Below are positions 25,326 to 35,400 of a stretch of DNA of 37,521 nt, one piece after another. Made by a program: the position numbers and the translations under genes. This stretch comes from Algoriphagus marincola HL-49. GTDB taxonomy: Bacteria; Bacteroidota; Bacteroidia; Cytophagales; Cyclobacteriaceae. Each line of letters begins with the position of its first letter. Position 1 is the stretch's first letter. Below the pieces are notes generated by a model, which saw only the letters and a program-made list of their open reading frames with translations, was not told the origin of the DNA and searched no databases. The stretch is taken from the NCBI GenBank assembly GCA_001314815.1, contig LJXT01000020.1:1-37521 (forward strand). Direction: 5' to 3'.

Positions 25326-25898
25326 TTAATTCCTTGGAGGGTTGATCATAATATGAGCACGGTGGGTACCAGGGTCCATGATCCAGGGCAGTCCTGGTCC
25401 GGCTGGCTTCAGTGGGAGGCCTGTACTTTCCGCAGTAGCCCAAGGAATATAGACTACTGATCGCGTGTAAGTATTTTGCGCCTCTCCGGTTGCCCAATTC
25501 ACATCAGCCTCATCAGCTGTCAGTGCATGAAGTACGGAGCCCTGATCGGGTAGTTGCAGCTTTCCTGCTTTTGCCTCAGCCTCTCGGGTGTCAAAGACTT
25601 CCTGAAAATCCTTTCCTTCTCGGCGAAGTGCCCATCCGCGCTCCATAAATGGCTGTGCGCTGATATGGTAAGAAGATACGCTGAGACCTTCCCTGCTGGG
25701 ATCATCGCCTAAGCAAACCGTCTGGTTAGTGCCTTTTCTCAAGAGTTTTCCGTCATAGGAATAGACCGTAGCCTCGCTTCGCTGATCTTCAGGTGCAGCC
25801 AAAAGGGCCAGTTTGATTTGAACTTCTTTGCTCGGTGTATTTTGGGAGAAAGCTGAAAAGCTTAGCGATAAAAAGAAAATGCTGATGAGGGTTCTCAT
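25326..25898 (-). CDS. Secreted protein of unknown function
   Basis: A 190-residue protein with a clear signal peptide (MRTLISIFFLSLSFSAFSQ, cleavage near 19). The mature part has several conserved-looking stretches: ATVYSYDGKLLRKGTNQTVC, LGDDPSREGLSVSSYHI, TRSVVYIPWATAESTGLP and PWIMDPGTHRAHIMINPP. I do not recognise a named domain. A single Cys and the Asp/His-rich tail could suggest metal binding, but this is speculation. The gene stands alone between the desaturase-like gene (114-base gap) and a 381-base intergenic region. Confidence 0.78.
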   Translation of the reverse strand: MRTLISIFFLSLSFSAFSQNTPSKEVQIKLALLAAPEDQRSEATVYSYDGKLLRKGTNQTVCLGDDPSREGLSVSSYHISAQPFMERGWALRREGKDFQEVFDTREAEAKAGKLQLPDQGSVLHALTADEADVNWATGEAQNTYTRSVVYIPWATAESTGLPLKPAGPGLPWIMDPGTHRAHIMINPPRN

Positions 25899-26279
25899 GG
25901 GGTTTAGATTTTGATGGCGATTTCAATTTAATGAAAATTTGGAAGAGTTGGGGAGGAAAGCTGTCCGGCTTCGAAAGAAGCCTGCCTAAGGTTGTTGGTG
26001 GATTAGTCCCTTTTTCGGAAAACCTGCAAAATGAAGGCGCTTTGAAATCCTTTTTATTCGTTCTTTTGGCTTGACCCAAAAGAACCAAAAGGTCAAGACA
26101 CAGCAATGCTTCCACCACACATGGCCAGACGCCGGCTCGCTGCTGTGTCAGCCCCCGCGCCCATCACGACTAAATTTTGTTCTCAATTCGAATGTTTTGG
26201 ATGAAAAAAGATCTTAAGATTCAAAAACCAATCAACTTAATCTCTTTTCTCTAACTTAAAAAAACAAAAAAACTACCCC
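25899..26279. repeat. Intergenic region holding a hairpin-rich candidate dispersed repeat
   Basis: No convincing gene lies in these 381 bases. Between 26061 and 26149 there is nested dyad symmetry. TTCTTTTGG (26061-26069) pairs with CCAAAAGAA (26076-26084) around a 6-base loop, and that loop CTTGAC (26070-26075) can also pair with GTCAAG (26092-26097). Further on, GACACAGCA (26097-26105) pairs with TGCTGTGTC (26141-26149). The GC-rich right part contrasts with AT-rich surroundings. It recalls intergenic repeats seen in related genomes that get annotated as small hypothetical proteins; that comparison is from memory. Only one copy is in this window. Confidence 0.5.
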
Positions 26280-29200
26280 TCAAAAAGAATAACTCACCTG
26301 TGAACCTACCTCTGGGTCTAGCTCGACTTGAGCGAAGACTCCGATCTCCTGCTGCAACTCTTCCACATGGCTGATGATCCCGACAATTCGGTTTTCGTGG
26401 CGAAGGGACTTGAGGGTTTCGAATACAACGCGGAGGGAATTTCGATCTAGAGCCCCAAAGCCTTCGTCCAAAAAGAAGAAACTCTGATCTGCCTGATTGA
26501 GTGCTTTGACCTTCTCAGCTAAAGCCAAAGCCAAACAGAGGGAAGCCTGAAAGGTCTGACCTCCGGAAAGCGTTTTTAGCAGTCGTTTTTTGCCTCCATT
26601 GAGGTAATCGATCACCCAAAAGGTGTTATCCGGATCAATCTCCAATGCCAAGCTGTTTTTACTGAGCTTCATAAATCGCTGATTGGCCGTATGGCAAAGT
26701 TCACGGAGATAGATCGAACTCACGTATTTGACAAAGCCGCTTCCTTTGAAGAGTTTTTCCAGTTCTCGAAGGTATGTTTCCCGCTTTTCTACTTCGCCTA
26801 GAAGCTTCTCCTGCTCTTTTTTCTCTTCCAGTTTTTGGTTGGTGTTCTTAAGCTCTTCCTGAAGTAGGGTCAATCGATTCTGAATCTCTCTTGACTCATT
26901 TTTGAAAAGACTTAAGTCACTTTGCAACTGTTCAAATGTGGCTTGATCGAAAGAAACTACAGCTTGGTCCTGTTCCAATTCTTCAATTTTACTTTTTACC
27001 AATGCCACCTGCTGATCAAAATTCTGAATTTCCTTCGCGGTCTTTTCGGCATCCAAGGAATGCTCGAATAGCTCGATTAATTTCTCTTCATCCTGAAACC
27101 CATGCTCCGCTTTCAGATGCTCAAACTCTGCACTTAGATTTTCATTTTTCGAAGTCAAAGTTGCAAGTGTCGCTTTGAAATTCTTCAGGTCTGCAAGGTT
27201 CGTCGTGGCTTTGGTTCGTACTTCCAGAAGGTATTTTTGCTTGCTTTCGAGTTCTTCTGCAGCGATTTCAATATCCCGCTCAACTTTTTGGATAGTCTCG
27301 CGCACCTTTTCGGGGGAGGTAGCAAAAAAGTTTTTACAAAATTCAGGATCCTTGATTTCCTCTTTTTTAGATTGGATCGCCGTGAGAGTATTTTCTTTTT
27401 TCAGTTGGGCCTTTTGGAGATTTTCCTGCGAGCTATCCAGCTGCTTCTGTACCTGATCCAGTTCTTTTCTTAGGGATTGAAGCTGTTTCAGGTTTTGTTC
27501 CCGGACTTGGCTCTGATTTTCCAGCTGTGCAATAAAAGCTTCCAATTCATCCTTTTGATGGATGAATTGGGCAGAAAGCTGTGAGGTCAAATTTTCAAGT
27601 TTCTCTGTTAGAAGCGATTTTTCTGAACGGTTTCTTTTCAGATTTTCACCGTGTGTTTGCTGATAGATCTCCTGCTCTTTGAGCTGCTGTCTAATGAGAA
27701 GGATTTTCTCCAGCTCCTCTTTTTCTTGACCGATCTTTTGCTCGATTTCGCGTAAGCTTCGGTCAGCAGCCGATTTTTCCAAAGGATTGGGATGCTCTAA
27801 GGAACCGCAAAGCGGGCAGGGTTCTCCATCCTCCAGCAAGTGGGCATGGCTGTGAAGTCCGGATTTGCGAAGTAAATTTTCCCGTTTTTCATCCCAGCTA
27901 TTGATTACTTCCTTTTGAGCTTGCTGCCAATCATCGAGAGTCTCAAATTGGCTCGGGATGCTATGCCGCAATTTCAAAAGCGTGTTTTCGACATGCTGGC
28001 TTTCCTTTTCAAATTGGGAAATGAGCTTTTCCTTTTGTGCCAACTGCTCCAAAAGATCCTTCCAGGAACTCAGTTGGTTTTTTAATTCGGCTAGCTGATT
28101 GACATCCGTGCCGGATTCGGACTGTAGGAAGTTTTCTTTTTCCAGAATCTCCTTTTCCAGGTCTTTTCGCTTTGCCTGAAATGTTTGAATCGCAGGAAGG
28201 ATTTGATCCAGTTCATTTTTGGCAATTTGGAATCTAGAATCCAGCTCCTGAATTTCCAATACTTTCTTGAGGTCGCGGATCTTCCCTTCCCGCTTGGGTC
28301 TATCTTGATTCTTTTGCCGCAGGGCAGTTTCCTCCTGCTGTAGTCGATCAATTTCCTTTTCAAATTCTACCGCGAATCGCTCTGCGTCCGAAATGCTTAC
28401 TCGGTATTTTTCGACATCTTTTTGAAGCTCTTGTAGCTGATTCCAAATAGGTCTCAGGTAGGTTTTTGCGATGATAAAATCCCTGTGAATTTGTCGCTTT
28501 TCTTCTATCTGAGGTTTCTGCGCTTGGAGCTCAGCATAAGACTTTTGATTTTGCTGCCAAGCTTGATGTTTTTCCCGAAGTTTTTCTTGGGTTTTCAAGC
28601 TTTTCTCCAGCTTTTCCAACTCGGATAGACTTTTCTCCCAGTTCTTCTGAGACTCTACTAATTGGTTTTGAATCTCTTTTACCCCTTCCTTGGAATAGGC
28701 TTCCAGGCTTTGCAATCGAGTTTCTAATCGGATTTTTTCATCTTTTACAGCTCTTAGAAGATGCGCCGTTTTACCTGACAAATCAAAGCGCTCCAAGCCA
28801 AAGAGTTCCTTCATCATTTCAGCCCGTGGACCCGGGGTGAGATCGATAAATTCCCGGAATTTCCCCTGAGGAATGATCACTGTCTGCTTGAAATGCTCCT
28901 TTTTCATCCCAATGATTTCCTCGGCCTTGGTATCGATCGCTTCCCAATCTGAACCCGATTGCTGATAGAAGATATGAGAAGCCGGATCTACCCGTTCGGG
29001 ATCCTTTTTGTTGCGCTTGGCTTCATAGCGAGCGAGGAAGGTTTGGGTATTGTTTTTTCCAGAGCGAAAGATAAATCGAATCAGCATCTGCTCACTTTGG
29101 AGGTTGAGCATGGAGTTTTTTTCACCACGATCTGAGAGGCGCTCGGTGCTACCATAAAGAGCCAATAAAATGGCCTCCAGGATAGAGGATTTCCCGCTTC

Positions 29201-29312
29201 CCACAGCTCCGAAAATACCAAAAAGACCAGCTGCTGTCAGCGGATCGAAATGGATCGTCTGCTTTTCGCGATAGGAGTAGAGGCCTTGAATTTCTAACTG
29301 TACAGGAATCAT
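26280..29312 (-). CDS. sbcC: SbcC, ATPase subunit of the SbcCD nuclease
   Basis: A 1010-residue SMC/Rad50-like ATPase that, with SbcD, opens and degrades hairpins and protein-blocked DNA ends. The N-terminal Walker A is GAVGSGKS (35-42), two long coiled coils flank the zinc hook CPLC (C499, C502), and the C-terminus has the ABC signature TLSGGQTFQASLCLALALAE and Walker B FFFLDEGFGALD. Length is typical. The ATG overlaps the sbcD stop by 4 bases, so the two are coupled. Confidence 0.97.
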   Translation of the reverse strand: MIPVQLEIQGLYSYREKQTIHFDPLTAAGLFGIFGAVGSGKSSILEAILLALYGSTERLSDRGEKNSMLNLQSEQMLIRFIFRSGKNNTQTFLARYEAKRNKKDPERVDPASHIFYQQSGSDWEAIDTKAEEIIGMKKEHFKQTVIIPQGKFREFIDLTPGPRAEMMKELFGLERFDLSGKTAHLLRAVKDEKIRLETRLQSLEAYSKEGVKEIQNQLVESQKNWEKSLSELEKLEKSLKTQEKLREKHQAWQQNQKSYAELQAQKPQIEEKRQIHRDFIIAKTYLRPIWNQLQELQKDVEKYRVSISDAERFAVEFEKEIDRLQQEETALRQKNQDRPKREGKIRDLKKVLEIQELDSRFQIAKNELDQILPAIQTFQAKRKDLEKEILEKENFLQSESGTDVNQLAELKNQLSSWKDLLEQLAQKEKLISQFEKESQHVENTLLKLRHSIPSQFETLDDWQQAQKEVINSWDEKRENLLRKSGLHSHAHLLEDGEPCPLCGSLEHPNPLEKSAADRSLREIEQKIGQEKEELEKILLIRQQLKEQEIYQQTHGENLKRNRSEKSLLTEKLENLTSQLSAQFIHQKDELEAFIAQLENQSQVREQNLKQLQSLRKELDQVQKQLDSSQENLQKAQLKKENTLTAIQSKKEEIKDPEFCKNFFATSPEKVRETIQKVERDIEIAAEELESKQKYLLEVRTKATTNLADLKNFKATLATLTSKNENLSAEFEHLKAEHGFQDEEKLIELFEHSLDAEKTAKEIQNFDQQVALVKSKIEELEQDQAVVSFDQATFEQLQSDLSLFKNESREIQNRLTLLQEELKNTNQKLEEKKEQEKLLGEVEKRETYLRELEKLFKGSGFVKYVSSIYLRELCHTANQRFMKLSKNSLALEIDPDNTFWVIDYLNGGKKRLLKTLSGGQTFQASLCLALALAEKVKALNQADQSFFFLDEGFGALDRNSLRVVFETLKSLRHENRIVGIISHVEELQQEIGVFAQVELDPEVGSQVSYSF

Positions 29313-30538
29313 GCGTTGGAATCTTGACTGATTACTTCTTTGAAAATTTCGAGGAGCTCTTCATTCGGTTCTTGTCCCCGTTCACTTTGAAAATAAAGCT
29401 TGAAAAGGCTGAGCATATCTTTTTCGAGATCTTCAGCTTTGAGGCTGAGCGATTCTTGTCCTTGTGGGTTTTTGATTTGGGGAATCAGGTTGACTATTCC
29501 ATCATGCGCCTGATTGATTGCTTTGCGAGTACTGGCATCGATCGAGTGCTCTGTCTGATAGGTGAGCTCCAGAAAACAGTATGGATTTTCCTTTAGCCAA
29601 TCTAAGGTGTCAGGCAGATTGTCGAAGGTTTTTCGGTAAAGAGGTCGTCCTGATTTTAAGGGGATTGGCCTATATTCAGCGGCTTTTCCAGGCTCTAAGC
29701 TGACGATGACTACTTGCTTTTCCTGGTCTGCTTCCGAAAAGGAGTAAGCCAGCGGACTGCTGGAATAGACGACAGGACAGGGATTTTTATCCACCGCGTG
29801 GTAGCGATGCAGGTGTCCTAGCGCAGCGTATTGAATTTGTGAAGGGAGATTCTCTGTAAAAAGCGCCTGTGTACCACCTACGTGTAGAATGGGGCGCTCT
29901 GACTCAGGTTCGGCTTCTAGCGGGGCTCCCTTTTTTGCAAAAAAGAAATGGCCGACAAAGGCATTCACTCCATTGGAATCGCAGTATTGGTCAGCCAGGG
30001 CTTTCCATTTATCAGCAAGGAGATTGCGAAATTCTTCCTCCCGGTTTTCCTCCCCGAGATAGGCGCGTAAGCTGACCTCATGCGCATAGGGAGCCAAAAT
30101 CAACCGGATAGGAAAGTTAATTTTTGGAAGTTTTAATTCCACAAAACCTTTGTCTGTTCGTAGAATTTCGACTCCTGAGTCCAGTGTTCCACTAGGAATA
30201 AGACTGTCATAGCGGGAATAGAAGAAAATACCCATTTCCCGAGCAAGAGGATCGGGTGCTTCGACAAATTGGGTACTGTCATGATTGCCGGAGATGGCGA
30301 TGATGGGACGATTTCCATTTTTGGATAGTCTCCGGAGGGTTTTGTAGAGCAACTCCACGGCTTCGTGCGCAGGATTGAAGCTATCGAAGATATCACCCGC
30401 CAAAAGGACAAGGTCAACCTCCTGCTCATCGGCAATCTGGCAGATTTCGTCGAGCACGAGCTTTTGCTCTTCGATTCTGGGAAATTCCTGTAGGCGCTTG
30501 CCAAGGTGCCAATCTGCAGTATGAAGGATTTTGAGCAT
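29309..30538 (-). CDS. sbcD: SbcD, nuclease subunit of SbcCD
   Basis: A 409-residue Mre11-family exonuclease. The phosphoesterase motifs appear in order: LHTADWHLGKR, LVLLAGDIFDSF, IAISGNHDSTQF, AFVGHFF and AALGHLHRYH, providing the two-manganese site. A C-terminal capping region follows and probably contacts the SbcC coiled-coil base. It is the first gene of the sbcD-sbcC pair, with a near-consensus promoter upstream. Confidence 0.97.
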   Translation of the reverse strand: MLKILHTADWHLGKRLQEFPRIEEQKLVLDEICQIADEQEVDLVLLAGDIFDSFNPAHEAVELLYKTLRRLSKNGNRPIIAISGNHDSTQFVEAPDPLAREMGIFFYSRYDSLIPSGTLDSGVEILRTDKGFVELKLPKINFPIRLILAPYAHEVSLRAYLGEENREEEFRNLLADKWKALADQYCDSNGVNAFVGHFFFAKKGAPLEAEPESERPILHVGGTQALFTENLPSQIQYAALGHLHRYHAVDKNPCPVVYSSSPLAYSFSEADQEKQVVIVSLEPGKAAEYRPIPLKSGRPLYRKTFDNLPDTLDWLKENPYCFLELTYQTEHSIDASTRKAINQAHDGIVNLIPQIKNPQGQESLSLKAEDLEKDMLSLFKLYFQSERGQEPNEELLEIFKEVISQDSNA

Positions 30539-30572
30539 TTGGAATGAAAAAACTTGAATTTAAAATCTTAAT

Positions 30573-30604
30573 CCAAGATACCTGATGAAGGGAGATCCTC
30601 CAAA
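30573..30604 (-). promoter_or_regulatory. Near-consensus promoter for sbcD-sbcC
   Basis: On the minus strand TTTG (30604-30601) is followed after 20 bases by TATCTTGG (30580-30573), one mismatch from TANNTTTG and one base over ideal spacing. The start would fall about 25-30 bases before the sbcD ATG at 30538. It lies within the 118-base gap shared with the divergent rlpA gene. Confidence 0.45.
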
Positions 30605-30656
30605 GGAAAAACTAAATTGGACAGAAATTGGCATTCTTGTTGACCTGAATCTGCTG

Positions 30657-31159
30657 ATGAATAAATCTTTACTCCCGCTTTTTTTACTTCTGATTTTTTT
30701 GGGTTGCCTTGGGATAGTAAGGCTCAGGGAGCGGATTCTGTACAGATTCAGACAGGATGGGCGAGTTTTTACGGGAAGCGCTTTCATTTGCGCCAAACGG
30801 CCAACGGGGAGATTTTTCATCTAGACAGTCTTACGGCCGCCCATAAATACCTGCCTTTTGATACTGATGTGAAGGTGACTCGCTTGGATACTGGAGATAC
30901 AGTTTGGGTGCGGATTAATGACCGCTTGCCGAAAAACTCCAGGAGGATTATTGATTTATCCCGGGGTGCGGCTACCCAACTTCAAATGCTCGATGATGGA
31001 ATAGCACAGGTCAAACTTGAAGTAGCTTCGATAGAGGCTATGAATGAATTGTATGATCAATTCGAGGGGCAAGCTCCCGGAACCCTCAGGATTCGGTATT
31101 TTGAGGAGGCTGTTTTATTTCGGAAAAGACCGATTTCATGGGCTTGGCCGATTTGGTAA
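30657..31159 (+). CDS. rlpA: RlpA-family septal ring lytic transglycosylase, frameshifted at a T-run
   Basis: The RlpA domain is open in the frame from 30704 to 31159: QTGWASFYGKRFHLRQTANG, TAAHKYLPFDTDVKV and VRINDRLPKNSRRIIDLS with the conserved catalytic Asp. No ATG or signal peptide lies in that frame. A perfect signal peptide (ATG at 30657, MNKSLLPLFLLLIFLG) lies just upstream in another frame. Restoring one T in the 7-T run at 30694-30700, or a -1 slip on T-TTT-TTG there, joins them into MNKSLLPLFLLLIF followed by GLPWDSKAQGADSVQI, a normal exported RlpA. This may be a sequencing error, slippage or a recent mutation. RlpA cleaves denuded glycan strands at the division site. It diverges from sbcD. 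Confidence 0.8.
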
Positions 31160-31223
31160 GGGTTTGATAGGGTAGGAGGGAAAGGAATATCAAACTAAAG
31201 TCATTATACCTATTCAATCTTTT

Positions 31224-31242
31224 AGAGTTGTTAGTCAACTCT
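31224..31242. terminator. Small hairpin between rlpA and the efflux operon
   Basis: AGAGTTG (31224-31230) and CAACTCT (31236-31242) form a perfect 7-base stem with a 5-base loop, 65 bases after the rlpA stop and 138 bases before the efflux adaptor. The tail has only a short T-run, so it is a weak terminator or possibly a regulator site. The rest of the 220-base gap is AT-rich, and I see no consensus promoter in it. Confidence 0.35.
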
Positions 31243-31379
31243 TTATAATGATATAAACAAAATTCACTTCCATATTAAAATCGAGCGACCTCCATTCACC
31301 ATTTTTAACAGTCTTTTTTAACGTCAATTTTTGTTTCAATCCAATTAATTAGTTTATTAGGGTTCTAACGATTGTTTCG

Positions 31380-32450
31380 ATGAAATACTACCGCTATTTT
31401 GCCCTCATCTGTTTGATGGGCTTCAGTTTTTCTTGTCAGGAAGACACCGAAAAGCAGGAAGAAATCCCTGCAGAATCTTTCAGAAATGAAGTGGCCGCTA
31501 CCGAGGTACGGGTGGCTACCGCCGAAACCAAAAGCTTCGATTACTTGATTAATGCCACCGGGAAACTGGAAGCTGCTGCCCAAGTCAAGGCGGTCATTGA
31601 GCAACCTGGGTATCTCATCGAGCTACCTATCCGTGAAGGTCAGTCTGTCACCAAGGGTCAGGTCATCGCCAAGCTCGACCCCACCGAAGCGGAGATACGT
31701 CTTCAGAAAGCCCAAATCGCCCTTCAAAATGCGCAGGCATCCTTCGAAAATGATAAATTGGGTTTCTCCCGAGATTTTGCATCAGGGGATGAAGAGCGGA
31801 AGACATTTTTAGAACAGCAGCTCAAAGCAAAGAATGGCGTATTTCTCGCCGAAATCGAACTCAAGGAGGCACAGCTTAATCTCGAGCGCTGCGAAGTCAA
31901 AGCCCCCATTAGTGGGAAAGTAGCCGATCTTCAATTCAAAATGGGGAGTCTGATCAGTTCCAATGCCGAGCTTTGCGAAATCCTCAGTACCAATAATCTG
32001 GAGCTTCGGGTGAAAGTCCTGGAATCCGATATCGGTCTCATCTCCATTAATCAAAAGGCGGAAGTTTATCCCGTATCTAATACGCAAACAGCCTTGGAAG
32101 GAAGAGTTATCGCAATTAATCCCAAAGTAGATGAGAGTGGTTTGGTGATGGTTGTTATTCGTCTCACGGGAACTCAAAACCTCCTCCCGGGGATGAATGC
32201 CCGGGCGATCATTCGCGCTCCGCAGTCCAATTCTCTGGTCGTCCCCAAAGATGCGGTGGTGTATCGATCCGGCCGAGCCGTAGTCTTTACCATCGAGGAC
32301 AATGAGTCCCGCTGGAACTATGTGGAAGTAGGGAAGGATAATGGGCAGGAAATAGAGATTTTGGATGGTATCACCTCAGGCAGCACTGTCATCACGACCA
32401 ATAATCTGCAGCTAGCACATCAGGCACCTGTTCAAATCGTAAGCGAATAA
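31380..32450 (+). CDS. RND efflux periplasmic adaptor (membrane fusion lipoprotein)
   Basis: A 356-residue membrane fusion protein. The lipoprotein signal MKYYRYFALICLMGFSFSC has its lipid-anchored Cys at 19. The biotinyl-lipoyl half-motifs bracket a helical hairpin: VKAVIEQPGYLIELPIREGQ, then coiled coil about 110-170, then CEVKAPISGKVADLQFKMG. Beta-barrel and membrane-proximal domains follow (LPGMNARAIIRAPQSN). It links the inner-membrane RND pump to an outer-membrane channel. It begins the operon, 3 bases before the first permease. No TolC-like gene is in the window and it could follow beyond the right edge. Confidence 0.94.
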   Translation: MKYYRYFALICLMGFSFSCQEDTEKQEEIPAESFRNEVAATEVRVATAETKSFDYLINATGKLEAAAQVKAVIEQPGYLIELPIREGQSVTKGQVIAKLDPTEAEIRLQKAQIALQNAQASFENDKLGFSRDFASGDEERKTFLEQQLKAKNGVFLAEIELKEAQLNLERCEVKAPISGKVADLQFKMGSLISSNAELCEILSTNNLELRVKVLESDIGLISINQKAEVYPVSNTQTALEGRVIAINPKVDESGLVMVVIRLTGTQNLLPGMNARAIIRAPQSNSLVVPKDAVVYRSGRAVVFTIEDNESRWNYVEVGKDNGQEIEILDGITSGSTVITTNNLQLAHQAPVQIVSE

Positions 32451-32453
32451 GTT

Positions 32454-35400
32454 ATGGTAAGATTTTTACTGGCACGGCCTATAGCCGTATTCATGACTTT
32501 TTCGGCCTTGATGGTCTTCTCTTTCATCGTCCTGCGGATGTTGCCCATATCGCTGCTCCCGCCGATCGATGTGCCTCAGATCGTAGTCAAGATCAATTAC
32601 CCCAATGCTTCTCCTGAGGCTATCGAGCAGAACGTATTGCGTTCCATCCGGGAAGGCTTGATTACGCTGAACGGCCTGGAGGAAATGGACTCCAAAGCCG
32701 GGTCTGAGGTTGGGACGATTCGACTTACTTTCAATTACTCCACGCAGATGGAGCTTGCCTATATCGATGTCAATGAAAAGATCGACCGAATCACCAATTC
32801 ACTTCCTGAAGGCCTGACCCGTCCGGAAGTGATCCGCATCAATACCTCCGATATTCCGGTGGCTCGGGTACAAGTCATTCCCAAAGAAGGAGTAGATGAG
32901 ATCGAGGTAAGCCTTCTAGCGGAGAATGTACTAAAGAAGCGGATTGAGCAACTTCCCGGTGTGTCACTTGTAGATATCAATGGAAAAAAAGACCGGATAA
33001 TCACGGTAGAGCCGAATGAGGCAGCGATTCGTGCCCTGGGCATGACACAGCAGGAAGTCATCAATGCCATTCAGGCGGGAAATTCGGAGCTTCCCGGTGT
33101 ATCGGTCAAAGATGGGCAGTTTCGCTACTACCTGAGACTAGCCACCCGCGTCGATACGCCAACTGATATTGAGAGTCTTCCTGTGTCAGCTCCTTCGGGG
33201 GCAATTATCCCATTAGGTCGTCTGGCGAAAGTGAGCTATCAGGCGCAGGAAATGCTTGGTTACCACCTTTTTGGAGAAAAGGAGGCTTTGGTGATTACTG
33301 TTCATAAGCAGGCCGCTGCCAAGATGAACGAATTGATTCCGGAATTGAAAGAAGCCTTGGAGCTCTTCAAGACCGATTACCCTCAGGTAGATTTCGAACT
33401 GACACAGGATCAGTCCAACTTGCTGAACGCGGCCATTTCCAATCTGCAAACCTCTTTACTGTTTGGAGGGCTTTTCGCCTTTGGGGTTCTCTTTCTTTTT
33501 ATGAAAGATTATCGACTCCCGATCATTATTGGGGTGAGTTTACCTTCCTCCTTATTGATTTCCTTTTTGGTCTTTTACTTCTTCGACATTTCGATCAATA
33601 TCATTTCCCTTTCAGGTCTGGCCCTTGGGATCGGGATGCTGATAGACAATGCCATTATTGTGTTGGATAATATCACCCGCAAGCGAGAGTCAGGCCTATC
33701 CCTCTTTGAGGCCTGCGTGGCAGGGGTCAATGAAGTGATGAGCGCCTTGATCAGTTCGGTGCTGACCACACTTTCGGTATTTGTACCCTTGGTCTTTTTG
33801 AGTGGAATTTCCGGAGCTTTGTTTTTCGATCAGGCTGTGGCAGTTGCTGCGATTCTATCCGTTTCACTGGCAGTGGCCTTTATTCTTTTGCCCTTGCTAT
33901 ATTTTCTCTTTTTCAGCAGAAGCAAAAAGACCGAAGAGGGTGGAGAAGGGGTCTTTTTCAGCAAAATCCTCAAACTCTACGATCGTGGATATCGGGGAAT
34001 CTTTGGAAGTAGAAAACTTGCTTTAGCCATTTTTGCCCTATTGATTCCCTTGGGATTAGGACTCAGTATTTGGCTGGATTCAGAAGGCTTACCACAAATC
34101 GAAAAGTTTGATGCCACGCTGGAGATCGATTGGAATGAGCCCATTTCAGCCTCCGAAAACAGAGATCGGGTCATCGCTTTGATGCGTTCCTTGGACGGTC
34201 GCTACGAAAAGGCAGAGGCGGATGTGGGAGTACGTCAATTCCTGCTCTTCGATGGAGAAAACTCCATTCAGCAATCTTTGCTTTATTTTCTTTTTTCGTC
34301 TACTGAGGCCAAAGAGGAGCGACTCAAGGAGCTGGAAAGCTACCTTTCGGAAAACTACCCGAATGCCAACTTCCAACTAGGCGATGCGCCCAATGCCTTC
34401 GATCAGCTCTTCAATTCTACACTTCCGTACTACGAGGTACGCTGGAAAGACCTGACATCAAAAGAGCCGATCGAGGAACAGAAAATGGATCCATGGCTCA
34501 GTCAATTCCCCGTGTCTGACTGGGAGCGAGGACCGGGATTGCAGAAAGAAGCTTCGGTGGTTTTCACCCTGCGAGCAGATCGCTTGGCCACTTATGGGAT
34601 TGCTGTCGATCAAGTTCAGGAGCAGCTTTCTCGCTTGTTTGGTACTTATACCATCACCGATATCCGTCGATTTGGAGAGATTACTCCCATTCGGCTGAAG
34701 GAATCGGAAACTCGCTTTGAGGATCTGCTTCGAACCACGCAGTTGACTACTTCCGATTCGTCCTTTTATACTTTGGGTGAATTTGTGGACTTTCGCTATG
34801 AAGATCACTACAAATATGTGACAGCTGATAAAGGCGGCATCTATCAATCCGTACTTGTCACTGCGCCTAATCCGGATAGCTACAATTCGGAATTCATCCG
34901 ATGGGGTGCCGATCGCAACCTAGGAGTCAGTATGGTAGGGCAATACTTCAAGGATCAGGAAAATATTCAGCAATTGATCGGGATTTTGCTGATTTCAGTG
35001 CTCTTGCTCTATTTTATTTTGGCTGCACAGTTCGAAAGCTTTATTCAGCCTTTGATTGTAGTCTTGACCTTGCCATTGGGTATAGCGGGGGCATTTTTGG
35101 TTTTGCTCCTGGCAGGAGCTTCGCTGAATGTGATGTCTGCTATCGGCTTGGTGGTTATGCTGGGAATTATGGTGAATGATGCCATTTTGAAGATCGATAC
35201 GATCAACCGACTGCGAAAGGAATACGTGGATAGACCGGAGATAGATCCAAAAGATGCCCTGGAAATGGCCTTGCACGAAGCAGGTCAGATTCGGCTCAAG
35301 CCGATTTTGATGACCTCAATCACGACGATTTTGGCCTTGATTCCGATTATTTTCAGTTCAGGCTTGGGAGCAGACTTGCAGCGGCCTTTGGTGTATTCGG

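Noticed and set aside
25789..26118. 109-codon minus-strand open frame ending in the secreted-protein gene
   Set aside because: It overlaps the signal-peptide region of the secreted protein in another frame and otherwise runs through the hairpin-rich repeat. The composition (KRTNKKDF, SKPDSFPPQ) is typical of translated intergenic repeats.
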